Assembly (NCBI GenBank): GCA_035628395.1
Contig: DASPJX010000272.1
Coordinates: 6,152-70,151 of the forward strand
Source: UBA4615 sp035628395
GTDB taxonomy: Bacteria; Pseudomonadota; Gammaproteobacteria; Burkholderiales; Burkholderiaceae_E
Length of the DNA stretch: 64,000 bases
Direction: 5' to 3'
Below, one piece after another: positions 8,161 through 16,213 of the stretch; positions within the stretch are counted from its first letter, which is position 1; each line of letters starts with the position of its first letter. Under the pieces are notes generated by a model. That model made no database searches. It saw nothing but the letters and a program-made list of their open reading frames with translations, and had not been told where the DNA came from. A program made the translations under genes and the position numbers.

Positions 8161-9033
8161 TCAGCCGCGGCGGGCCATGGCCTCGCCGAGCCGGATCGAG
8201 CGCCCGGGCGACCATTCCTCGGCGAAGCGCAGCGGCTGCGACGGCCACAGCATCACGACGGTCGAGCCCAGCAGGAAGCGCCCCATCTCCTCGCCGCGCC
8301 CGATCGAGATCGACGGCTCGTCGTAGGCCCAGCGCCGCACGGTGCCGGGCCGCGGCGGGTTGACGACGCCGTGCCAGACGGTGGCCATGCTGCCGACGAT
8401 CGTCGCCCCGACCAGCACCATCGCCAGCGGCCCGTGCGCGGTGTCGAAGGTGCAGACCACGCGCTCGTTGCGCGCGAACAGCCCCGGGATGCCGCGCGCG
8501 GTCGCGGGGTTCACCGAGTACAGGCTGCCCGGCACGTGCACCATGCCCCGCAGCCGCCCCTCGCAGGGCATGTGGATGCGGTGGTAGTCGCGCGGGCTCA
8601 GGTACAGCGTCGCGAACCAGCCGTCGTCGAAGCGCGCGGCGAGCTCGCGGTCGCCGCCGAGCAGCGCCACCGTCGAGTAGTGGTGCCCCTTCGCCTGGAA
8701 CACGCGGTCGCGCTCGATGCGCCCGAACCGGCTGATCGCGCCGTCCACCGGGCAGATCCAGTCGGCGTCGGCGAGCGGACGCGCGCCGGGCGCGAGCGCG
8801 CGGGTGAAGAAGTCGTTGAAGCTCGCGTACGACTCGATCCGCGGATCGGCCGCCTCGCTCATGTCGACCCGGTAGCGCGCGACGAAGCGGCGGATCGCCG
8901 CGTGCGTCGCGGCGCCCGCGCGCGCCGACGCGAGCCGCCCGGCGAGCGCGGTCATCGCCCGCTTGGGCAGCAGGTGCTGCAGGAGCACGAACGGATCGGT
9001 CACGGGCGCATCCGGGAACCAGGGCCCGCGCAT
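8161..9033 (-). CDS. psd: Phosphatidylserine decarboxylase proenzyme
   Basis: Decarboxylates phosphatidylserine to phosphatidylethanolamine at the inner membrane. The 290-residue form carries the autocleavage motif LGST (residues 255-258; S257 becomes the pyruvoyl group). It also has the triad partners D97 (CPVDGAI) and H154 (DYHRIHMPC), spaced as in the E. coli enzyme. Other family blocks are QAKGHHYS, LSPRDYHRIHMP and NERVV. It ends about 25 residues after the GST motif, shorter than E. coli Psd (322 aa). The ATG at 9033 was used; a GTG at 9003 (VTDPFVLLQHLLPK) aligns with the E. coli N-terminus and is a serious alternative. It is divergent from rdgC. Confidence 0.93.
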   Translation of the reverse strand: MRGPWFPDAPVTDPFVLLQHLLPKRAMTALAGRLASARAGAATHAAIRRFVARYRVDMSEAADPRIESYASFNDFFTRALAPGARPLADADWICPVDGAISRFGRIERDRVFQAKGHHYSTVALLGGDRELAARFDDGWFATLYLSPRDYHRIHMPCEGRLRGMVHVPGSLYSVNPATARGIPGLFARNERVVCTFDTAHGPLAMVLVGATIVGSMATVWHGVVNPPRPGTVRRWAYDEPSISIGRGEEMGRFLLGSTVVMLWPSQPLRFAEEWSPGRSIRLGEAMARRG

Positions 9034-9188
9034 TCTAGCCGCCGGGAGCCGGATCGCCGCGACGGGAGCCGTGCGCGACCGCGGCGCAGCCTGCGGATGT
9101 CCGCAACGCGCCGCGCGCCACGACGTGCGCGGACGGCTCGGCCGATCGCGCATACTCACGGCTTTTTTCGCGAAGGAAGTCCGCCTCC

Positions 9189-10148
9189 ATGTGGTTCAAG
9201 AACCTGATCGTGCTGCGGGTGCCCGCCGGCTGGGAGCTCGACGTCGACACGCTGGCCGACGCGCTGCTGCCGGCGGCGTTCGTCGAGGCCGGAGCGGTCG
9301 AGGAGGAGCGCGCGGGCTGGGTGCCGCCGCGCGACGGCGAGACCTCGCTGGTGGTCGCGACCGGCCGCCATCTGCTGGTGTCGCTGCGCCAGGAGCGCAA
9401 GCTGCTGCCGGCGCGCGTGATCACGCAGTTCGTCAAGCAGCGGGCCGAGCGGATCGAGGCCGAGGAAGGCTTCAAGCCCGGTCGCAAGCGGATGAAGGAG
9501 CTGAAGGAGGCGGTGCGCGACGAGCTGCTGCCGCGCGCGTTCAGCCTGTCGACCGACACGCGCGCGTGGATCGACCCGGTGGGCGGCTGGCTCGCCGTCG
9601 ACGCGGCCTCGCCCTCGCGCGCCGACGCGGTGATCGGGCTGCTCGCCAAGTGCCTCGACGGCTTCCCCGCGCGTCCGCTGAAGACCGTGCAGTCGCCGGC
9701 CGCGTCGATGACGCGCTGGCTCGTCGACGACGACGCGCCCGCGGGCTTCACGATCGACCAGGACGCGGTGCTCGCCGCGCGCGACACGAAGGCGACGGTG
9801 CGCTACGCGAACCAGTCGCTCGAGGCCGAGGACATCGCCCGGCACACGAAGGCCGGCAAGCAGTGCACGCGGCTCGCGATGACCTGGGCCGACCGCGTGA
9901 GCTTCGTGCTGACCGAGTCGCTGTCGATCCGGCGCGTGCGCCCGCTCGACGTGCTGAAGGAGTCGGAGGCCGGCAGCGCGGCCGGCGCCGACGCCGAGGA
10001 GCGCTTCCTGTCGGACTTCGCGCTGATGGCGGGCGAGACCTCGTCGATGCTCGCCGGGATCGTCGAGGCGCTCGGCGGCGCGCTGCCCGACGCGCGGCTC
10101 GACGCGCCGAAGGCCGCCGAGCCGCCGGCGCTGCCGAAGGCGGCCTGA
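9189..10148 (+). CDS. rdgC: Recombination-associated protein RdgC
   Basis: A 319-residue nucleoid-associated, ring-forming DNA-binding protein that limits RecA function. The N-terminus MWFKNLIVLRV and the segment GRHLLVSLRQERKLLPARVI are characteristic. FKPGRKRMKELKEAVRDELLPRAF and KCTRL-like KQCTRLAMTW blocks also match the family. Length is close to E. coli RdgC (303 aa), with an Ala/Pro-rich tail. It starts with ATG nine codons after the AT-rich stretch CTTTTTTCGCGAAGG and appears monocistronic, with a terminator-like hairpin after the stop. Confidence 0.95.
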   Translation: MWFKNLIVLRVPAGWELDVDTLADALLPAAFVEAGAVEEERAGWVPPRDGETSLVVATGRHLLVSLRQERKLLPARVITQFVKQRAERIEAEEGFKPGRKRMKELKEAVRDELLPRAFSLSTDTRAWIDPVGGWLAVDAASPSRADAVIGLLAKCLDGFPARPLKTVQSPAASMTRWLVDDDAPAGFTIDQDAVLAARDTKATVRYANQSLEAEDIARHTKAGKQCTRLAMTWADRVSFVLTESLSIRRVRPLDVLKESEAGSAAGADAEERFLSDFALMAGETSSMLAGIVEALGGALPDARLDAPKAAEPPALPKAA

Positions 10149-10177
10149 GCCCGCGGCGGGCCGCCGCGCGCGGCCCC

Positions 10178-10220
10178 GCCGGGCGCCGGACGACGCGTCG
10201 CCCGGCGCGTCGCGTTTCCG
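10178..10220 (+). terminator. Candidate intrinsic terminator after rdgC
   Basis: Arms GCCGGGCG (10178-10185) and CGCCCGGC (10199-10206) are perfectly complementary and are followed within ten bases by GTTTCC. The U-run is short, so termination strength is uncertain. Confidence 0.35.
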
Positions 10221-10222
10221 TC

Positions 10223-10294
10223 GCCGCGGCGGTCGGATCACCGCGGCGGTCGGATCACCCGTGCGCTCGGGTCACCAGTGCGCTCGGGTCACCA
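10223..10294. repeat. Two pairs of 17-bp tandem direct repeats at the 3' end of the thioesterase gene
   Basis: CCGCGGCGGTCGGATCA occurs twice in tandem from about 10224, followed directly by GTGCGCTCGGGTCACCA twice from about 10261. The second pair overlaps the stop codon region of the minus-strand thioesterase gene. Each added copy carries a stop, so the repeats look like slippage duplications that do not alter the protein. Confidence 0.6.
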
Positions 10295-10759
10295 GTGCGG
10301 CCGGTCGTGTCCCACGCGCACCGGCCGCACCTCGTCGATCGACACCTTCGCGAGCGCCTCGCCGAACTCGGGCGGGATCGGCAGCGAGCGCAGCCGCTCG
10401 CCGACCTTCGCGACCCAGGCGCGCACCTCCCAGCCCTCGACGAGCAGCTGCCGGTCGCGCATCAGCCGGTAGTCGATCCGGAAGCGCTTCGGTCCGAACT
10501 TCTCGATCCTCGCCTCGGCGAGCAGCCGGTCGCCGTCGGTCGAGGCCACGAGGAACTTCGCGTGCGCCTCGAGGATCGGCGTGCCGACGACGCCGTAGCG
10601 CTCGGTCAGCACCGCCTGCGACAGGCCCGCGCAGCGCAGCCAGTGCTGGAACGCGGTGTCGAACCAGTAGAAGTAGTGCGGGTAGAACACGATCCGCGCG
10701 GGATCGCAGTCGCCCCATTCGACGGTGAAGGCGGTGGTGAAGGAGATCGGCGGGTCCAT
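10289..10759 (-). CDS. Acyl-CoA thioesterase, 4-hydroxybenzoyl-CoA thioesterase family
   Basis: A 156-residue hot-dog-fold protein. The motif EWGDCDPARIVFYPHYFYWFD at residues 14-34 is the catalytic signature of the 4HBT family; the Asp of DCDPARIV is the expected nucleophile or base. It hydrolyses an aromatic or short acyl-CoA in the cytosol. The gene lies directly downstream of the mandelate-racemase-like gene (48 bp gap) and may be co-transcribed. A link to the aromatic catabolic genes further on is possible but not shown. Confidence 0.85.
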   Translation of the reverse strand: MDPPISFTTAFTVEWGDCDPARIVFYPHYFYWFDTAFQHWLRCAGLSQAVLTERYGVVGTPILEAHAKFLVASTDGDRLLAEARIEKFGPKRFRIDYRLMRDRQLLVEGWEVRAWVAKVGERLRSLPIPPEFGEALAKVSIDEVRPVRVGHDRPHW

Positions 10760-10807
10760 GGCTCGGCGGATGGAGCGGGTTCGGGGCGGGGCTCGGTCGG
10801 GTCGGGC

Positions 10808-11899
10808 TCAGGCGGCGAAGCGCGCGACGGCGTCCTCGTCCCAGTCGATGCCGCTGCCGGGCGCGTCGGACGCGACGACCGCGCCGTCGCGCGGGGCGGG
10901 AGGATCGGCGAGGACGGGCGCGGCCCAGTCGACGAACTCGAGCCACTGCGCGGTCGGCGTGACCGCGAGCAGGTGCGCGCTCACCTCGGGGAACAGGTGC
11001 GAGGACATCTCGAGGCCCGCGGCCTGCGCGAGCGCGGCGGCCCGCATCCAGCCGGTGACGCCGCCGATGCGCTCGGCGTCGGGCATCACGAGGTCGCAGG
11101 CCCCCGCGGCGAGGGCCTGCGCCATCTGCTCGGGGCCCATGAAGTTCTCGCCGAGCTGCACCGGCGTGCGCAGCTCGCGCGCGATCCGCGCGTGGCCGGC
11201 GAAGTCGTCGGCGCGCGTCGGCTCCTCGATCCAGGCCATGCCGCCCTCGTCGTCGATCATCCGGCCGCGCAGGATCGCGTCGCCGACGCTCAGGCACTGG
11301 TTGTAGTCGCACATCAGCGCGACGTCCGGCCCGATCGCCGCGCGCACCGCGCGCACGGCGGCGAGGTCCTCGCGCGCGTCGGGGCGGCCGAGCCGCAGCT
11401 TGACCGCGCCGAAGCCCTCGGCCACCAGCGCCTCGGCCTCGGCGGCCAGCTCGGCGACCGGCATCAGCCCGAGCCCGTTCGAGTTGTACGCGCGGATCGG
11501 GCGCGGCGCGCCGCCGAGCAGCCGCGCGAGCGACACGCCGCGCAGCCGCGCGAGCGCGTCCCACGCGGCCATGTCGATGCCGGCCATCGCGAACAGCACC
11601 ACGTTGTGCACGCCGAGCAGCGCGTAGCGGCCGCGCAGCGTGCGCTCGAGCTCGAACGGCACGAGCGGCGCGCCGGCGACCATCGCGGCCATCGCCTCGA
11701 CGAGCGCGACGAGCGGCTTCAGGTGCGCCGGCGAGATCGCGAACAGGTAGGTGCGCCCGACGACGCCCTCGGAGGTCTCGAGGTCGATCAGCAGCAGCGG
11801 CGCGCGCTCGACCGCGCCGCTGCCGGTGCGCAGCGGCCGGCGCATCGGCGCGAGCACCGGGCGCACCCGGATCGATCGGATCGTGGACACGGCGGACAT
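10808..11899 (-). CDS. Enolase-superfamily enzyme, mandelate racemase subgroup
   Basis: A 363-residue member of the enolase superfamily (mandelate racemase/muconate lactonizing type). Visible motifs are the K-x-R at AVKLRLGRPD (acid/base strand), metal ligands in LMCDYNQCLS, WIEEPTRADD and LGENFMG, and the SSHLFPEVSAHLLA segment carrying the His partner typical of the mandelate racemase subgroup. It abstracts a proton alpha to a carboxylate; racemase, dehydratase or related chemistry cannot be told apart here. The ATG at 11899 (MSAVSTIRSIRV) is preceded by GAGGCG. Confidence 0.88.
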   Translation of the reverse strand: MSAVSTIRSIRVRPVLAPMRRPLRTGSGAVERAPLLLIDLETSEGVVGRTYLFAISPAHLKPLVALVEAMAAMVAGAPLVPFELERTLRGRYALLGVHNVVLFAMAGIDMAAWDALARLRGVSLARLLGGAPRPIRAYNSNGLGLMPVAELAAEAEALVAEGFGAVKLRLGRPDAREDLAAVRAVRAAIGPDVALMCDYNQCLSVGDAILRGRMIDDEGGMAWIEEPTRADDFAGHARIARELRTPVQLGENFMGPEQMAQALAAGACDLVMPDAERIGGVTGWMRAAALAQAAGLEMSSHLFPEVSAHLLAVTPTAQWLEFVDWAAPVLADPPAPRDGAVVASDAPGSGIDWDEDAVARFAA

Positions 11900-12052
11900 G
11901 GGGACGCCTCGCGGACGGGAGGGGGCCCGGGACGCCCCGGGGCGCGGGCATTCTGCCTGCCGGGTCGGCGCGCGGCAAACCGTGGCCGGGCTCGCCGGGT
12001 GAGCCACCGAGGGCCCAGCATCGATCGACCCGCCCGCCTTCCGGAGATCCCG

Positions 12053-12763
12053 ATGCGCTTCCGCCCCGCCCCGCCCCGGCTGCACGACTGCACCCTGCAC
12101 GGCCCCGAGTCGGGCGCCGAGCTCTTCGTCGTCGAGGGCCGCTCGGCGGCCGAATCGGTGCTCGCCGTGCGCGACGCGCGCCGCCAGGCCGTGCTGCCGC
12201 TGCAGGGCAAGCCGCTGAACGGCGCGCGCGCGAGCGCCGCGCGCGTCGCCGCCGATCCGTTCCTCGGCGCGCTCGCCGACGCGCTCGGCACCGGCCGGGA
12301 TCCGGGCGGCCCGCTCGACGGCCTGCGCTACGAGCGCGTGCTGCTGCTGCTCGACCCCGACGCCGACGGCGTGCACATCGGCGCGCTGCTGCTGATGCAC
12401 GTCGCGCGCTGGCTCGCGCCGCTGCTCGAGTCCGGACGGCTCGAGCGCGTGCACGCCCCGATCGGCGAGCTGCGCGGCCCCGACGGCGCGCCGCCCGAGC
12501 TCGCGTTCGGCGAGGCCCACTTCCGCGCGCTCGCCGAGCACGCGCGCGCCCGTCCCGGCGAGCCCTGGGTCGCGCGCCGCTATCGCGGGCTCGGCGGCAT
12601 CGATCCGGCCACGCTGCGCCGCGCCTGCGTCGACCCGGCCTCGCGGCTGACCCGCGTGCTCGACGCGCGCGACGCGCGGCTCGCCGTCGCGGTGTTCGGC
12701 GTGACGGAGCCGGTGCGCCGAGGCGCCGCGCCCGCCGCCGGCGCGCTCGGCCATCCGGCCTAG
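12053..12763 (+). CDS. Stand-alone TOPRIM protein resembling the C-terminal half of GyrB
   Basis: A 236-residue protein that aligns only with the TOPRIM and C-terminal part of type IIA topoisomerase B subunits. Residues 23-56 (ELFVVEGRSAAESV then QAVLPLQGKPLN) mirror GyrB ELFIVEGDSAGGSA and QAILPLRGKILN. Residues 93-112 (YERVLLLLDPDADGVHIG) mirror the DxDxDGxHI metal site. RRYRGLGGIDPATLRRACVDP at 176-196 mirrors the RYKGLGEM block. The TOPRIM acids E28, D101, D103 and D105 are all kept. The ATPase and transducer domains are absent, and the ATG has a good upstream GGAGAT, so this is a complete small gene and not a visible truncation. Function unknown; metal-dependent nucleic-acid chemistry or gyrase modulation are guesses. 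Confidence 0.75.
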   Translation: MRFRPAPPRLHDCTLHGPESGAELFVVEGRSAAESVLAVRDARRQAVLPLQGKPLNGARASAARVAADPFLGALADALGTGRDPGGPLDGLRYERVLLLLDPDADGVHIGALLLMHVARWLAPLLESGRLERVHAPIGELRGPDGAPPELAFGEAHFRALAEHARARPGEPWVARRYRGLGGIDPATLRRACVDPASRLTRVLDARDARLAVAVFGVTEPVRRGAAPAAGALGHPA

Positions 12764-12859
12764 GGCGGCTTGGCGCGGCGCGGCGGCGTCCCGGGCGTAT
12801 GCTCGGCGACGTCGCCGGCGCCGCCGCGCCGCCCTTCCCTTCCGCACTTCCGCACGACG

Positions 12860-13369
12860 ATGACCGATGCTTCCGCGCCGTCCGCGACGGCCCCCGACCC
12901 CGACGCCCCGATCCGCGAGCCGCGCCTGTGGCGCGACGACGGCTGGACCGCGCGCGTCGTCAAGAACGAGGACGACGACGGCTGGGCCGTCGAGATGATC
13001 AAGGACGGCGAGTCCGAGCCCGCGCTCGTCGGCCCGTGGACGATGGGCCGCGACAAGCGCAACCCGAAGCCGCTCGACGGGCCCGCGTTCTCCACGCTGG
13101 TGAAGACCGCCTCCGAGGTGCTGCGCCGGCACGAGCAGCAGCTCGCCGCGCAGCTGCACCGCGAGATCGCGGTCGAGACCGCCGCGGGCCGCGTGACCGT
13201 GACGCTCGACGTCGTCCCCGACGAGGACGATCCGTACGCGATGCTGGCCGCGCGCGACGCGGGCGGCGCCGAGCTCGCGCGCCAGCGCGTGTCGGCCGGC
13301 TGGCGCCTGAGCGCGGCGAGCGCCGCGAAGTGGGTCGAGGCCGGCTTCCCCCGCCCGCGCGAGGACTGA
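12860..13369 (+). CDS. Conserved hypothetical protein, acidic, Burkholderiales type
   Basis: A 169-residue soluble protein with no signal peptide or membrane segment. After a Pro/Asp-rich N-terminus it has a compact core (EPRLWRDDGWTARVVKNEDDDGWAVEMIKDGE, PALVGPWTMGRDKRNPKPLD, FSTLVKTASEVLRRHEQQL). I recall similar conserved hypothetical proteins in Burkholderia-like genomes, but know no function. The ATG at 12860 begins MTDASAPSAT and is preceded by a weak site. It lies 96 bp after the TOPRIM gene on the same strand and may be co-transcribed with it. Confidence 0.6.
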   Translation: MTDASAPSATAPDPDAPIREPRLWRDDGWTARVVKNEDDDGWAVEMIKDGESEPALVGPWTMGRDKRNPKPLDGPAFSTLVKTASEVLRRHEQQLAAQLHREIAVETAAGRVTVTLDVVPDEDDPYAMLAARDAGGAELARQRVSAGWRLSAASAAKWVEAGFPRPRED

Positions 13370-13797
13370 CCCGCGCGAGGACTGACCCGAGCCCGGCCCC
13401 ACTCGCGAACCGCTCCGGGCCCGGCCCGCCCGCGAACCGCCCCGAGCCCGGCCCGAGCGAGCCACGGACACCGCCTCCGCCCCCGACCGCCCGGCGGCCC
13501 GACGCGAGTGTCGGCGGCGGCTGCGCGGCAGCCGCGCGGCAGCGGCGCCGGGTCGGGCTCGAAGCCCGACCCTGCGCCCGTCGCTCACATAGGACGAGGA
13601 CCGCCCTCCGTCACCCGGAGCGGGCCTTCGACGCGGGGGGATGACGCGCGCGCGTCGTCCCCCGCGTCGAAGGCCACCCGGTCCCGCAGTCCCGGGCAGA
13701 GACACCCCTCGAGCCCCGAGCCCCGTCGGGAACCGGCTCGCCCCCCCGGCACGCCCGCTTGCCCCCCCGACCGCCCCGTGCGAGCCTGCGCCCCGCC
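13370..13797. other. Gene-free 428-bp region with duplications and a long palindrome
   Basis: Contains a short duplication (GCGAGGACTGACCCG twice at the preceding gene's stop), repeated GAACCGC/GAGCCCGGCC stretches, and one long inverted repeat (listed separately). No open frame here has protein-like composition; the overlapping frames are His/Arg-rich shadows. A promoter for the downstream DMT gene probably lies in the last 100 bases, but I cannot point to it. Confidence 0.5.
13623..13675. repeat. 53-bp near-perfect inverted repeat
   Basis: A 17-bp arm GGCCTTCGACGCGGGGG (13623-13639) is exactly complementary to 13659-13675. The symmetry continues inward through GATGACGCG versus CGCGTCGT, around a central GCGCGC. 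It has no U-run on either side. It could be a strong bidirectional hairpin, a REP-like element, or a protein-binding palindrome. Confidence 0.7.
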
Positions 13798-14694
13798 ATG
13801 CCGACCCGCACCCTGCCGCCGCGCGCGCTCGCGCTGCTCGTCGTCCTCACCCTCGTCTGGGGCACCAACTGGCCGCTGTTCGCGCTGGCCGTGCGCGAGG
13901 TGTCGGTCTGGACCTTCCGCGCGGTGTCGATGACGGTCGCCGGGCTGGTGCTGCTCGCGGTCGCCCGGGCGCGCGGCCAGTCGATCGCGGTGCCGCGCCG
14001 GCACTGGCCGGCGGTCGGCGCCGCGTCGGCGTGCTACCTGCTCGTCTGGAACATCGCGAGCACCTACTCGGCGGTGCTGATCCCGTCGGGGCAGTCCGCG
14101 GTGCTCGGCTTCACGATGCCGCTGTGGGCGGCGCTGATCTCGTGGGCGCTGCTCGGCGAGCGCCTCACCGGCCGGCTGCTGCTCGCGCTGGCGCTCGGGG
14201 CGGCGGCGGTCGCGCTGCTGATGGTCCCGAGCTTCGCGAGCTACGCGGACGCGCCGCTCGGGCTCGCGACCGGCCTGCTCGCCGGCGTGGGCTGGGCGGT
14301 CGGCACGCTGATCGTCAAGCGCGCGAACGTCGGCGTGCCGGCGACCGTGCTGACCGGCTGGCAGCTGCTCGCGGCCGCCGTGCCGATCATCGCGGTCGCG
14401 TTCGCGCTCGGCGACCACCGCTGGTTCGTGCCCTCGTGGGCGTCGATCGCCGTGATCGCGTACATCACGCTGGTGCCGATGAGCATCGGCAACGTCGCCT
14501 GGTTCGCGATCGTCGGGCTGCTGCCGGCGAACGTCGCCGGGCTGTCGTCGATCTCGGTGCCGGTGGTCGCGATGATCTCGGGCGCGATCGTGCACGGCGA
14601 GCCCCTCGGCCCGCTGCAGTGGGCGGCGATCGCCTGCACCGTCGCCGCGCTGTCGCTGACCCTGCTGCGGCCCGCGCCGCGCGCCGGCGGCTGA
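13798..14694 (+). CDS. DMT superfamily transporter (EamA domain)
   Basis: A 298-residue inner-membrane protein with ten predicted hydrophobic segments arranged as two EamA repeats. The first starts LVVLTLVWGTNWPLFALAVREVS, the classic EamA W-G-x-N-x-x opening, and the second begins near GLATGLLAGVGWAVGTLIVKRA. Family members export amino acids, nucleosides or other metabolites; the substrate is not predictable. The start at 13798 (MPTRTLPPRAL) was chosen over a longer Arg/Pro-rich start 39 bases upstream because the charged short N-terminus fits the fold. Confidence 0.87.
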   Translation: MPTRTLPPRALALLVVLTLVWGTNWPLFALAVREVSVWTFRAVSMTVAGLVLLAVARARGQSIAVPRRHWPAVGAASACYLLVWNIASTYSAVLIPSGQSAVLGFTMPLWAALISWALLGERLTGRLLLALALGAAAVALLMVPSFASYADAPLGLATGLLAGVGWAVGTLIVKRANVGVPATVLTGWQLLAAAVPIIAVAFALGDHRWFVPSWASIAVIAYITLVPMSIGNVAWFAIVGLLPANVAGLSSISVPVVAMISGAIVHGEPLGPLQWAAIACTVAALSLTLLRPAPRAGG

Positions 14695-14716
14695 CGCGAC
14701 GCGGTCCGGGCCGCGC

Positions 14717-15331
14717 TCAGCGGGTCGCCACCCAGGCGGCCGCTCCGGCCATCGTGCCCGCCGCGCCGCGCTGCATCCGGCGCAGCGCGCGCGGCGAGCC
14801 GAACAGCGCGCGGGCGCGCGCCGCGAGCCCGATCCAGGCGCCGAACACCGCGGCGAGCACCGCGAGCGTGATCGCCGACAGCCACGCCCAGCCGAGCAGG
14901 TCGACCCGCGCGACGTCGACCAGCGTCGGCAGCAGCGCGACGTAGAACACCATGACCTTGGGGTTGCCCAGCGTCACCGCGAGCCCCGCGGCGAAGAGCG
15001 CGGACGGCCGCTCGGGCCGTGCGTCCGCCCGGAGCTCCCGCACCGGCGCCGGCGCGCGCCACATCCGCCAGGCGAGCCACGCGAGGTAGGCGACGCCCGC
15101 CCACTTGATCGCGACGAACACGCCGTGGAAGGTCTGCGCGAGCACCGACAGCCCGCCGACCGCGGCGCCGAGCCAGACGAGGTCGCCGGCCGCGACGCCG
15201 GCGGCGAACGGCACCGCGCCGCGCGCGCCGCGTCCGAGCACGCGCGCGACGATCGCGGCGATGCCCGGTCCGGGCGAGGCGGCGGCCACGAACAGCGCGG
15301 CGGCGAAGACGGCGAGGGCGGACGGATCCAT
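14717..15331 (-). CDS. LysE/RhtB family amino-acid exporter
   Basis: A 204-residue membrane protein with five to six hydrophobic segments. The N-terminal SPGPGIAAIVARVLGRGARGA (residues ~20-40) is the LysE/RhtB signature, and GNPKVMVFYVALLP around the middle is the second conserved block. The family exports basic or neutral amino acids and homoserine lactone-like compounds. It is convergent with the DMT gene (22 bp apart) and starts with ATG after GGGAG at eight bases. Confidence 0.88.
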   Translation of the reverse strand: MDPSALAVFAAALFVAAASPGPGIAAIVARVLGRGARGAVPFAAGVAAGDLVWLGAAVGGLSVLAQTFHGVFVAIKWAGVAYLAWLAWRMWRAPAPVRELRADARPERPSALFAAGLAVTLGNPKVMVFYVALLPTLVDVARVDLLGWAWLSAITLAVLAAVFGAWIGLAARARALFGSPRALRRMQRGAAGTMAGAAAWVATR

Positions 15332-15358
15332 CGGGGCGGCTCCCGGTCGAGCCGCCGA

Positions 15359-16213
15359 TCATCGCGCGCCCGGGCGTGCGCCGCCAGCCCCGACGCCGGG
15401 CGCGCGGCGATCGGGCTGGAGCACGTGCCGCTCGACGCGCTCGAAGCGCGCCCGCCGCTGCGACCAGTCCCAGCGCTCGACCTCGCAGCCGATCGTCGCG
15501 CCGTCGCCGGTCCGGCGCACGAGGTTCACCGAGTTGTCCGCCTCGTGGCGGACCCGGTGCGAGACCGCGGTGCCCGCCTGCACCGCCCACGCGCGCCGCG
15601 GCGCGTCGGGCAGCCAGGCGTGCATGGGCGCGACGTAGGGCAGGTGGATGTGGCCGCCGAGCACCAGGTCGACGCCGGCGCCGATCCAGCGCCGCGCGGC
15701 GGCCTCGGCGCCGCGCAGCCGATCGACCTCGTCCTGCGCGCGCACGGTGCAGATCGGCTGGTGCGTGACGACGACGCGCAGCTGGCCCGGCTCGGCGCGC
15801 TCGAGCCGGCGCGCGACGCGCTCGACCTGCGCCGACGAGACCGTGCCGTCCTTGTGGCGCCACGGCCGGGTGGTGTTGACCGAGACGACGAGCAGCGCCT
15901 CGTCCGCGTGCACCGGCTCGAGCGTCTCGCCGAACACGCGCGCGAAGCCCGCGTACGGCCGCAGCGCGCGCGAGGCCACGTCGTACAGCGGGATGTCGTG
16001 GTTGCCCGGTATCGCGACCACCGCGGGCGCGGCGAGCCGCCCGACGAAGCAGCGCACCGCCTCCCACTGCTCGGGACGCGCGCGCTGCGTGAGGTCGCCC
16101 GACAGCACGACGAGCGCCGGCGCCTGCTCGCGCACCCACTCGACGAGCGCCTCGACCACCTGCGGCCGCTCGGCGCCGAAGTGCGGGTCGGACAGCTGCA
16201 CCAGCGACGTCAT
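15359..16213 (-). CDS. Metallophosphoesterase (cAMP phosphodiesterase CpdA-like)
   Basis: A 284-residue calcineurin-like phosphoesterase. All five motifs are present: D-x-H at residues 9-11 (LSDPHFG), GDLTQ, GNHD (AIPGNHDIPLYD), a His in VVVTHQP, and GHIHLP. The order and spacing match CpdA/Icc-type cyclic nucleotide phosphodiesterases, though many unrelated substrates are known for the fold. The ATG overlaps the stop of the upstream lipid-kinase-like gene as ATGA, so the two form an operon. Similar pairings of a DAGK-like protein with a phosphoesterase occur in other betaproteobacteria and suggest phospholipid head-group metabolism (inference). Confidence 0.85.
   Translation of the reverse strand: MTSLVQLSDPHFGAERPQVVEALVEWVREQAPALVVLSGDLTQRARPEQWEAVRCFVGRLAAPAVVAIPGNHDIPLYDVASRALRPYAGFARVFGETLEPVHADEALLVVSVNTTRPWRHKDGTVSSAQVERVARRLERAEPGQLRVVVTHQPICTVRAQDEVDRLRGAEAAARRWIGAGVDLVLGGHIHLPYVAPMHAWLPDAPRRAWAVQAGTAVSHRVRHEADNSVNLVRRTGDGATIGCEVERWDWSQRRARFERVERHVLQPDRRAPGVGAGGARPGAR

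Noticed and set aside
12053..12763. Interpreting the TOPRIM gene as a truncated gyrB pseudogene.
   Set aside because: It has its own ATG and ribosome binding site, intact catalytic acids, no frameshift, and no upstream ATPase-domain remnant.
10808..13705. Long minus-strand frame extending the mandelate-racemase-like gene upstream by ~600 codons.
   Set aside because: The extra part lies antisense to the TOPRIM and hypothetical genes, has shadow composition, and a good start exists at 11899.
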